A stretch of 64,000 nucleotides of DNA from JARRNE01 sp963824085 (GTDB lineage: Bacteria > Pseudomonadota > Gammaproteobacteria > Chromatiales > Chromatiaceae). Shown in pieces: positions 55,932-63,097 of this stretch. Positions within the stretch are counted from its first letter, which is position 1, and each line of letters begins with the position of its first letter. Under the pieces are notes generated by a model. The model ran no database searches. It was not told the origin of the DNA and saw only the letters and a program-made list of their open reading frames with translations. The stretch covers positions 127,198-191,197 of the forward strand of contig CAWGNT010000021.1 of the NCBI GenBank assembly GCA_963824085.1, in the 5' to 3' direction. The position numbers and the translations under genes were made by a program.

Positions 55932-57208
55932 TTCGAAGTACACCCACGGGCTGAGCACCAGCAGCGATGGTAGTCAGCCGCAACCCCCGCCGCCGCACCT
56001 GGCCATATCGCACTGCAGGATGTCTTGGTTAAGACGCCGCGAGCACGAACGCGGTCACGGTGTCTCTGGGGGGACCTTCTTCCGCGCCTCATGTGCTTCC
56101 AGCAGGACGCGGACACGGATGCGGATATAAGCCGCTATGGCTCGGCGGTCGTCCCCCTTCGATAGGCGCTGCGCCGTTTCCCAGGTTTCGGGCCGCACAT
56201 CGCCGCTTTCCAGCTCTCGTTTGGCGACCGCATAAAGCGCATCCTCCAGCTTTGTATATGGCTGCTTGCCGGATCCGAACCGCCTGTCTTTGTCGCTCAT
56301 GCAACCGATCTTCGTTATGTTCTTCCTGCGGCTGTCAGCTGCAGGGGAATTGTCGCTAACGCCGGCTCTTCACGTCAGCACCCGTTTCGGGACCGTCAAG
56401 CGGCCTATCGACGGACCTTTCTCTTCCAGCCAGCTGTGTGTTGTGTCCGGTGTATCCCGTACTTCGCCCGGCACCCCGTCGAGGCGCAATCGAGACAGGC
56501 GGGCATCAGTTACCAATGGTAATCTCAGTGGAGGTTGGAAATGTAGCGCCAAGCGGCCGGCGCCCGGAAGCATCGCTCGCGCTGATCAGGGTGACGACGA
56601 GCAATCAATATCGAAAGCGTCGTCAAGACCCTGCAATGTCCCCGGCAGCTGGCGGGCTTCCAGGCGCAACTAGCTGATTATTAGCGCCAAACCTAGCGGG
56701 CGCGGGTATTGCGTGACCACTCTAGGCTTCCATCGCTGGAGAGCTAAGGGTGACCACTCAAACGATCGACGGCCGCGACGTTCGACTCACTTTGGGATGC
56801 GGCGAGCGCCTGAACGCCCAACCCCGAGCTATCTCGGCCCCTTCGCGCCCGTGCACCGCGCGAACCGAGCGCCATGAACCGCGAACCCGAGACGCTTCCT
56901 CGCAGCGCGTGGCAAAATCGTGACAATACCCCAGAAATAACAAACCTCGAGGAGGTCAACCCACCGGGTCTGCATCGAATGGGGGCTGGTGAAATCAGCG
57001 CATGACACTTTGGCTCCCCGTCGTGGATGCGTATCGAACTGTGTGCATTGTGCCTTCCCCCGAAGTGCGGGCGCTGTTCGACGCCATTCGAGACCTCCAC
57101 GCGGCGGTGTAATGAGAGACTGGCGCCCCAGAACCAGCTCATCGCGACCTCCGCCTTCTGTCTGACAAACGGCGCTGAAGCTGCTTCGTCGCAAGGGAAA
57201 GAGCGGGC
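55932..57208. other. Accessory-type stretch, mostly without genes
   Basis: Only the small frame at 56055-56300 (minus) is supported. From 56301 to 57208 I see no frame with convincing codon use, although short open stretches exist on both strands. Two GTGACCACTC sequences 40 bases apart (about 56714 and 56751) form a direct repeat. A sequence at 57010-57027 matches the tRNA-Asn 3' end fragment at 58129-58146 in 17 of 18 bases. The stretch looks like decayed mobile DNA. Confidence 0.5.
56055..56300 (-). CDS. Small hypothetical protein
   Basis: The 81-residue polar protein opens MSDKDRRFGSGKQPYTKLEDAL and has one long helical part with VAKRELESGDVRPETWETAQ and IAAYIRIRVRVLLEAHEARKK. It has no cysteine, signal peptide or membrane segment. 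Codon use resembles real genes, and the composition is protein-like, but the ribosome binding site is weak (AGATCGG) and I do not recognise a family. It stands alone between the TPR gene and the empty stretch. Confidence 0.5.
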   Translation of the reverse strand: MSDKDRRFGSGKQPYTKLEDALYAVAKRELESGDVRPETWETAQRLSKGDDRRAIAAYIRIRVRVLLEAHEARKKVPPETP

Positions 57209-57236
57209 TTGACAAGCGTACGCAAATGCGTACGCT
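57209..57236 (+). promoter_or_regulatory. Promoter and palindromic operator of the toxin-antitoxin pair
   Basis: A consensus -35 TTGACA (57209-57214) is followed after 16 bases by TACGCT (57231-57236) as a weak -10. Between and over them lies the palindrome AGCGTACGC (57215-57223), AAAT, GCGTACGCT (57228-57236). Its place over the promoter, 29 bases before the antitoxin ATG, is what autorepression by a Phd/YefM antitoxin needs. Confidence 0.78.
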
Positions 57237-57264
57237 CATCGGCATTAGTCACTGGAGTGCACCC

Positions 57265-57507
57265 ATGTCTGCCGTAACTGCAAGCGAGGCTCGATCTAAT
57301 CTTTATCGCCTAATCGACCAAGTCGCCGCGTCCCACGACCCGTTGCTGATTACCGGCAAACGTGGAAATGCCGTGCTTCTCTCCGAGGCGGACTGGAACG
57401 CAATTCAGGAAACCCTCCATCTGCTGTCCATTCCCGGAATGAGAGAATCAATCCGCGAGGGCATGGATACGCCCGTCGACGAGTGTGCCAAGGAGCTGGA
57501 TTGGTGA
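57265..57507 (+). CDS. Phd/YefM family antitoxin
   Basis: The 80-residue antitoxin has the family N-terminal DNA-binding fold: MSAVTASEARSNLYRLIDQV, then HDPLLITGKRGNAVLLSEADW, and a C-terminal tail (IREGMDTPVDECAKELDW) that would wrap the toxin. I chose the ATG at 57265, preceded by GGAG; an ATG at 57226 lies inside the operator palindrome. The stop overlaps the toxin GTG (GTGA), the usual coupling. It should repress its own promoter at the palindrome just upstream. Confidence 0.93.
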   Translation: MSAVTASEARSNLYRLIDQVAASHDPLLITGKRGNAVLLSEADWNAIQETLHLLSIPGMRESIREGMDTPVDECAKELDW

Positions 57508-57767
57508 CCTGGAGGGTCGTCTACACGAAGCAGGCACAAAACGACGCGAAAAAGCTGGCTGCCGCAGGGCTGAAGTCACAAGCTCAGACGCTCCTTGAGC
57601 TGCTTGCGGGAGACCCGTTTCGTCACCCCCCTCCTGTCGACAAGCTCATGGGTGATCTGAAGGGTGCCTACTCGCGGCGCATCAATATACAGCACCGCCT
57701 CGTCTATCAGGTTCTGGAAGAGGAAAAAGTCGTGAAAGTGCTACGGTTATGGACTCATTACGAGTAG
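57504..57767 (+). CDS. YoeB/Txe family toxin (RelE superfamily mRNA interferase)
   Basis: The 87-residue toxin starts with GTG at 57504 within the antitoxin stop. It opens TWRVVYTKQAQNDAKKLAAAG. The YoeB hallmarks are DPFRHPPPVDKLMGDLKGAYSR-type text (conserved proline and KLMGDLKG), then RRINIQHRLVYQV and the C-terminal catalytic histidine and tyrosine in LRLWTHYE. YoeB cleaves mRNA in the ribosomal A site when free of antitoxin. The pair lies in the accessory part near an integration scar, as is common for such modules. Confidence 0.93.
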   Translation: MTWRVVYTKQAQNDAKKLAAAGLKSQAQTLLELLAGDPFRHPPPVDKLMGDLKGAYSRRINIQHRLVYQVLEEEKVVKVLRLWTHYE

Positions 57768-58129
57768 CCGGCACTCCTGCATCAGGAAAGATCCCCTTTG
57801 CCTGAGAAAGCGAAGGCCGGTGCGGCGCCCGGATCAGAATGACAAGAAGGTGTCTTCCCTTGATACGGACGCTTATCGCAGCGTCTGGCGAGCGCCGCCC
57901 GACAAGACTCGCGCGCCCTTTACATGAATCAACGTCACCGAATGGCGGCGTCGTGAAGCCGAGTTTGGCACAGCGGTTGGTTTTGGCCAGGTAACTAATC
58001 GTCCGCCTGCGGAGGAAGAAAGCTCCGCAGTCGAGCTCCACGCACGGACCTGCCCCGCTCGCGTAGCCGACGGGTTCGAGTCCGGGGCGGGGCGCGCCCA
58101 TCGCAGCCTAGAAAATCAGTGAGTTAAGT
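57768..58129. other. Gap between toxin gene and tRNA fragment
   Basis: No gene is visible. An 8-bp hairpin, CTGCGGAG (58007-58014) with CTCCGCAG (58023-58030), and a tRNA-like piece, GCCCCGC (58052-58058) pairing with GCGGGGC (58087-58093) around GGGTTCGAGTCC, stand near its right end. The latter lacks D and anticodon arms, and its T stem is imperfect, so it is at best a tRNA relic. Confidence 0.4.
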
Positions 58130-58176
58130 TGGCTCCCCGGCGTGGACTCGAACCACGGACCTAGTGATTAACAGTC
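58130..58176 (-). pseudogene. 3' part of a tRNA-Asn(GTT) gene, integration-site scar
   Basis: Read on the minus strand, this 47-base piece runs from the anticodon loop (GACTGTTAATC, anticodon GTT) through a variable loop and the T arm (GTGGTTCGAGTCCAC, perfect stem) to an acceptor end with GGGGAGCCA, including CCA. The 5' half is absent: the preceding bases (58177 on) do not form a D arm or acceptor partner. Such a bare 3' half is what remains at the far end of an element that integrated into a tRNA gene. The orientation puts the element to the right of 58176. Confidence 0.75.
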
Positions 58177-58711
58177 CTGCAATATCAATAAGTTGCAACA
58201 TCCGACAACATATTCCAATAGAAAGATAGCGGCCACCAACGTAGCGCTATTCTGCCAGAAACCGGAGAATGTTGCCGGATGTTGACCGGGGGTGTCCCAC
58301 CAGTGTCCCGCCGGGGAGCCCCCCACCCCCCTCCGCCCCCACCCGGGTAGGGTACGTGGTGCGCGCGGACTCTCTTGAAAATTTTTCCTGAAGATGCCTG
58401 ACCTGGTGGATGGGTCAGCGTGCCGAGCGCTGCAATCGGCGCGTCCTTCAGCCGCTCTTGGGGGCCGGCTTTGGCGTTACTCCTTGCTAAGCTGGCGCGT
58501 GTCGTAGCCGTCGGCCTATTCCGGCCCCTTAGGGACTCCCCCACAGGAGCAGTTGAAGGCGGGACGGGGATAGACGACACCGTGCTATGCGACGTTCACC
58601 AACACGGCGGACTGTCGAGTGTTGATAACGGGTCGGAACAGATTGGCGATGTCGCGCCCGTTTCGCGCACCCGGCGGCGCTTCTAGCGCCCATAGTCCAC
58701 GACTGGAGCCC
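58177..58711. other. Element-end region without a gene; inverted repeats and C-rich tract
   Basis: A 21-base imperfect inverted repeat (58196-58216 and 58264-58284; 18 of 21 positions pair) lies next to the tRNA fragment and could hold integrase arm sites. A C-rich tract at 58319-58344 gives runs of G3, G5, G6 and G6 on the minus strand. No open frame with gene-like codon use is present, and no integrase is seen here. Confidence 0.5.
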
Positions 58712-61700
58712 CTACCAGTCCAGACCAAGCTGGTCCGCCGTCAAGATCCACCTCTCCTCGGTCTCCTCATGAGGCACGTCAACCCACCAATCAGGCGTAT
58801 CGAAGTCGGAGGTGTCGGGCGAACGTTCACTCCAGCCCCACCATACTGTGGCACGATCACCGATGAATGCCCGCAGAAGGGATTCTTTGATATAGAGCAC
58901 TTGGCCCTCAAACCCGTCCGGCGCGCCGACAGTCACGGACGCCAACTCGCCATCGGGGGTCGCCTGGTCGAGCGATCGAGGTACACCTCGGAGATCAAGC
59001 TTCCGAGAGAGTGCCCCAGATGGCAGTGCGGTGTTGCCGGCATCGTTGAGTTCGCTGTGGTAGCTCTCGAAGCCATAGTAGTGGGCGAGGTGCTCCACGA
59101 GCAGGTCGCCGCCGCTCTTCATTGAGATCTCGTCGGCATAGCATCCGGGAATATTGCCGCTGTAATCGGCGTTCCACGGGATCTCGCCGGCAAAAAGGTG
59201 GTAGTCAATTGGGAGGTCGTTGAGCTGCCAGAGGTGGAGTTGACCCGTCGAAAAGGCAGAGGCTACCCGGTTCGTGTCGGCTGACCGTATTGCGACTGCC
59301 GAGAAGCACACTCGAGATCCTCTGCCGAGGATACGGTCTCGTCGCTCCAGCCAACCGTATACCGCGACCCATGGCCCCTCGAGCGTCCCGATTGCGGTGC
59401 GACGAATGAAGGTCGCCGGAATGTGGTTAGGTGCTCCGCATGCCCAGGAAGTGTGATCCTCGACTTCGGGGCAAAGCCAGTCCTCACCAGGCCACGGGTC
59501 GGGGTCCCGTTGCGGCTTCTCGGGAAAGGAGGGATCTATGCCGATGTCCGAGAGTCGTTTGCCAGCAGGCAGCTCCCCAGCATCCGTCAGAATCCCGGCG
59601 TAGGTATAGAAGCCAGTCCAGGAGTATTTCTTGCCGTAGCGCTCGGTGGTGGGGTCATTGTTCCAGCGGCGGTATCGCTGCTCACCAATGCGTCCTTCAA
59701 TCTCGTTGAACAGGGCTGCCCGCCACCCACTAGCCCAGATGACTGCGCGAATGTGGGCGAGAGCGTCCCCGTGCCCCTTGTGATCATCCTGGTAATTCGC
59801 GCGGTCCCGAAACAGCCGGCCTACGGTGTAGTTCGAGAAGTCGGTGCGTAGGGGCCTGCGGGCCTCATCGCTGCGTTCGTCGTTCTCCGGCAGCGCTTCT
59901 ACTGGCCGGGCCGGGGCAAGGCCTTTCTCCACCTCGGCGGGAACGCATTCAGGGTAGAACCGATTTGCGAATTGCAACGTCTGGCTGACGTACAAGCGCA
60001 TAAGCCAGTGGGACGTGGGGTGGAGAGCATCGTCGCCGAAGAACTCGAGGGCCAACTTCCGTATGTAGGGCGCGAAGGCCGTTGCGAAGTCCTCATTTCG
60101 GCGTTGCTGAGCCATGACGACGCCATAGCTGGCAGCCAGCATGCGCTCGGGTACGTAGAGGTCGTTTATCTCGAACGAGTCGATCGTGAGCTCGAAGAGG
60201 CCCTGCGGGTCGCGGCGTCCGAATTCGTAGAGTGCCTTTGTCGCCCAGTCTCGGATGAGATGGACGGTGGAAGTCAGATTCCACATCACCCATCGGGCGC
60301 GGAGGTGGTCGCCGTCGCGCAGGCCCACCTGCCATCGAGCGTTCATGCGCTGAAGATCGTCAACTACCTCCTTGTGGTTCCGCCGGAGCCACTCGGACCA
60401 CCGCAGATCTCGTTCCGCGATGGCCATCGGGCGCAAGCAATCATCGAGGAAATCGGTATTCAGCGGATGCGCGCGCGCACCGCGGGTCTGCCGGAGTCGC
60501 GAGAACAGGTCTTGTCGTTCCGACTGCGGATCGCGGACAAGCGACTTGAGCGCGTCGACCGAGCCTCGGTCAAGGTAGGCGCCCTCCACTTGCGCGGAGA
60601 GATACAACGCAGTGTCCCTCGAGGCACCCGACAGCATCATCCAAAGCTGCGCCCCGTGGAATCGACGCGGGATCAAGCCAGCGAGCGAGAAGAACACATC
60701 CGTCGCGAACGGGTGCCGCTGACTGTAGTCATCACCGAATGCTGTCTTAGCTTCGGGTCCCTGAAGCCACGCCGCAAGAGATTCACGCGAGTGCTGCGCT
60801 ACTATGAAACGTGCAATGAGATGGCCGGTCAAGGCGTCGTAGGCGAGGGCCAGGAGCGGCCCGTCGGCCGACGTGTCTACCTTGATAAGTACCCCTTCCT
60901 CTTCGAGCGCCCGGACGAGACTCTGGTCCCACGGACGCGCCGCATCGGCAAGCGCGGCGCGGAGCTCGTCCATCCGAAGGGCGCGCGACCTCCCTTGCCA
61001 CAACATAGCTGCCGCGTGGTCCAGGGCAGCGGCTACGTCTTGGGGGTAGAAGCGGTGCTGCCTAGAAGAAAGCTCGGAAATTCTCGCAGCGCATCGTTCG
61101 AGGTATTTCTCGAAGAGAGCCGACAGCGAGCCCGGCATTGCCTCTATGCCGACCCGCTCCTTCCGCTCAGGGTTCGTCACCTCGCAGAAGATACGAAGCG
61201 TGAGGGGGTGGCTCAGTAACTCCCACGGCAAAAGCGCATCCGTTGGGTCGATATTGTAGTAACTAAAGTAGGCGCGGAAAGCACTCGCTTCATGGCCTTC
61301 GAATCCCAGTATCTCGTTGATTGTGGTGTCGTCCGGCAGTGCTTCGCCCACAAAGGCCGGTCGAGTGGTGCACACGACTAGGACGTAAGGATAGAGATTC
61401 AGCGCTTGCCGTAACGAAGCCAGAAGAGCTTTCCAATGGCGCGGGTCTTCGGCCTCGTTCAAGGCGTCGATCACGATTGGCAGCCGACAGCGCGCACGTT
61501 GTCCAGCCGCATCCACAGCCGCCAGAAGTGCCTCCATTGAGGGTATGGGCGCGCCTGCCACGACAATGCGGCGGGCCAGATCATCAAGGGTGCTGCCCGC
61601 AGCCAGATCTCTACCGTGCAGCAACACGCCGGCAGACCGTCTCGGTTTCTCGGCTGTTAGCTCGGCGGCGAGCTGGGTCTTACCACAGCCGGCGTCCGCA

Positions 61701-62677
61701 ACGACCGCGACAAGCTTCTCTCCGTAAGCATCCGCCACGGCCTCCGCCAGCTCTCCCGCAGTGCGCAACGAGTCCAGACCGTTGGCGACGGCCAGGGCGG
61801 CCTGCTGCCTTCTAGCCCGGAGCTGGCGAAGCGCTTTGCCAAGTCCGCTCGTGGAGCGGGGCAAAGGCTGCGTTAGCTGAAGACGCAAGGCATCCAGGTC
61901 CCCTTGTTCGATGCATGCGTGAAGTTCATCGAGAGCGTCGCCTGCCTCCAGACATGACTCGCTGGCTTCATCAACCGCTTGTCCGAGGGCGCCATCGACA
62001 GTATCCGCCCGCGAGATAACATTCGCATCGTGCCGAAGCTGAGCGGCATGCATCCTCAGTCCTATCCAACGGTCGGCGTCCCCGAGCATGCGGTTCAGGG
62101 AAACCTCCGCCTCCAGGACCTCGTGCACCTCCGTCAGCCACCGGCTCTGGATAGGCGCAACTGATTGCGCGTGTTGGCGCGCCAGCTGCTCGGGCCTGAG
62201 GATCAGTTCGCCAAAGTATGTTGCTCTAAAAAGGAGGGCGTCGCCGCACAGATGGTTGTCGATCTCGTCTCCGGTCCAGAGATGGAGCTTCATCTTGGTC
62301 GGAAGCTCATGGAACCACTGCTGATCCCCAGCCGTTAACGTGTCGCGAGTCCACAGCACCCAGTCGGTAATCCCCGGGAGATACCTCTCGGTCTTGCGGA
62401 TCCCGTCTTCGATCTTGTCTCTGCGCGTCTTGCCGAGCGCCTTGCCGCTCGGGATGTCATACCACTTGCACTGCCAACCCCACCAGCGTTCAGCGTCGCC
62501 AAGGGAGCAGATCCGATCGAGCCGGAGGTGGAACTCGATGCCAGGCTGATTGGCACGAGCCCGAAACACGCCATACTGGCCGTAGTGGCGCCGAACGATG
62601 CCCCGACAAAGAAGCTCGAAGTTCCCATCCGCGCTCCCAGGTAATGCTGCAAAGGCGTTCCAATCCAGGCCAGGCAT
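58712..62677 (-). CDS. Large nuclease-STAND NTPase protein, Avs-like
   Basis: The 1321-residue protein begins MPGLDWNAF. Residues 15-165 look like a PD-(D/E)XK nuclease of the Mrr/Cap4 kind: helix with NFELLCRGIVRR (E21), E48 in PGIEFHLRLD, and Q69-x-K71 in WWGWQCKWYD. After a helical linker the NTPase core follows: Walker A VADAGCGKTQ (K333), Walker B LPIVIDALNEAED (D404), and an arginine in VVCTTRPAF (R439), the plan of STAND NTPases. A helical and winged-helix-like part runs to about 620; residues 620-1321 have no recognised domain but are rich in Trp, Arg and Asp, with YGKKYSW near 1010. The layout recalls antiphage Avs proteins. It starts 9 bases after the small gene upstream. Confidence 0.75.
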   Translation of the reverse strand: MPGLDWNAFAALPGSADGNFELLCRGIVRRHYGQYGVFRARANQPGIEFHLRLDRICSLGDAERWWGWQCKWYDIPSGKALGKTRRDKIEDGIRKTERYLPGITDWVLWTRDTLTAGDQQWFHELPTKMKLHLWTGDEIDNHLCGDALLFRATYFGELILRPEQLARQHAQSVAPIQSRWLTEVHEVLEAEVSLNRMLGDADRWIGLRMHAAQLRHDANVISRADTVDGALGQAVDEASESCLEAGDALDELHACIEQGDLDALRLQLTQPLPRSTSGLGKALRQLRARRQQAALAVANGLDSLRTAGELAEAVADAYGEKLVAVVADAGCGKTQLAAELTAEKPRRSAGVLLHGRDLAAGSTLDDLARRIVVAGAPIPSMEALLAAVDAAGQRARCRLPIVIDALNEAEDPRHWKALLASLRQALNLYPYVLVVCTTRPAFVGEALPDDTTINEILGFEGHEASAFRAYFSYYNIDPTDALLPWELLSHPLTLRIFCEVTNPERKERVGIEAMPGSLSALFEKYLERCAARISELSSRQHRFYPQDVAAALDHAAAMLWQGRSRALRMDELRAALADAARPWDQSLVRALEEEGVLIKVDTSADGPLLALAYDALTGHLIARFIVAQHSRESLAAWLQGPEAKTAFGDDYSQRHPFATDVFFSLAGLIPRRFHGAQLWMMLSGASRDTALYLSAQVEGAYLDRGSVDALKSLVRDPQSERQDLFSRLRQTRGARAHPLNTDFLDDCLRPMAIAERDLRWSEWLRRNHKEVVDDLQRMNARWQVGLRDGDHLRARWVMWNLTSTVHLIRDWATKALYEFGRRDPQGLFELTIDSFEINDLYVPERMLAASYGVVMAQQRRNEDFATAFAPYIRKLALEFFGDDALHPTSHWLMRLYVSQTLQFANRFYPECVPAEVEKGLAPARPVEALPENDERSDEARRPLRTDFSNYTVGRLFRDRANYQDDHKGHGDALAHIRAVIWASGWRAALFNEIEGRIGEQRYRRWNNDPTTERYGKKYSWTGFYTYAGILTDAGELPAGKRLSDIGIDPSFPEKPQRDPDPWPGEDWLCPEVEDHTSWACGAPNHIPATFIRRTAIGTLEGPWVAVYGWLERRDRILGRGSRVCFSAVAIRSADTNRVASAFSTGQLHLWQLNDLPIDYHLFAGEIPWNADYSGNIPGCYADEISMKSGGDLLVEHLAHYYGFESYHSELNDAGNTALPSGALSRKLDLRGVPRSLDQATPDGELASVTVGAPDGFEGQVLYIKESLLRAFIGDRATVWWGWSERSPDTSDFDTPDWWVDVPHEETEERWILTADQLGLDW

Positions 62678-62686
62678 CGAACGTCG

Positions 62687-63097
62687 CTACTCCCCGCGAC
62701 CGTACCCGCTGCCTTTATGAACATGGGCCGAGAACACCTCCACGCGCGCGCCTTCGTCGAGCAGCACCTTCAGGAGCGCGGAGACCTCGAGCTCTTCGGT
62801 GGTGATGACGACCCTGTCCCCCTCGGATTTCCAACTGATGTCAAGGAGGAATTGCTGCAGCTCGCTCGGCGCGAGGGAGTGCACTTTGATCTTTGAGAGA
62901 AGCCGTAGCATCTGGTCGCTGTAGCGCTCGGCCTCGAAGAGCGAGGGGCTGGACTTGTCGGCCTCGTCTTCGTCTGCCTGGTTGCGGATGGCGTTCAGCT
63001 TCTCGACGGCGGTCGCGGCGTCGTCTGCGGACTTGAAGTGTCCAATCAGCACCAGATTTGCCGAGTGCTCGGACCCGTAGCCATTCCAGAATTTCAT
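62687..63097 (-). CDS. Small protein of unknown function coupled to radical SAM gene
   Basis: The 136-residue protein opens MKFWNGYGSEHSANLVLIGHF and continues with an alpha/beta pattern: FKSADDAATAVEKLNAI (helix), an acidic loop DEDEADKSS, SDQMLRLLSKIKVHSLAPSE, GDRVVITTEELEVSALLKVL and a strand with RVEVFSAHVH. It has no metal-binding cysteine or membrane part. I faintly recall a DUF6375 family with a similar start, but this is unverified. The ATG overlaps the radical SAM stop codon (ATGA), and the NTPase gene starts 9 bases later, so it is the middle gene of a tight operon. Confidence 0.8.
   Translation of the reverse strand: MKFWNGYGSEHSANLVLIGHFKSADDAATAVEKLNAIRNQADEDEADKSSPSLFEAERYSDQMLRLLSKIKVHSLAPSELQQFLLDISWKSEGDRVVITTEELEVSALLKVLLDEGARVEVFSAHVHKGSGYGRGE

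Noticed and set aside
58052..58093. Possible tRNA gene with GCCCCGC/GCGGGGC acceptor and a TTCGAGT loop
   Set aside because: Only about 11 bases lie between the 5' acceptor strand and the T arm, so D and anticodon arms are missing, the T stem pairs at 3 of 5 positions, and there is no CCA at the right place.
58712..62677. Annotation as a plain restriction enzyme
   Set aside because: The N-terminal nuclease-like part is only about 150 residues and is fused to a STAND NTPase; there is no methyltransferase or specificity gene next to it.
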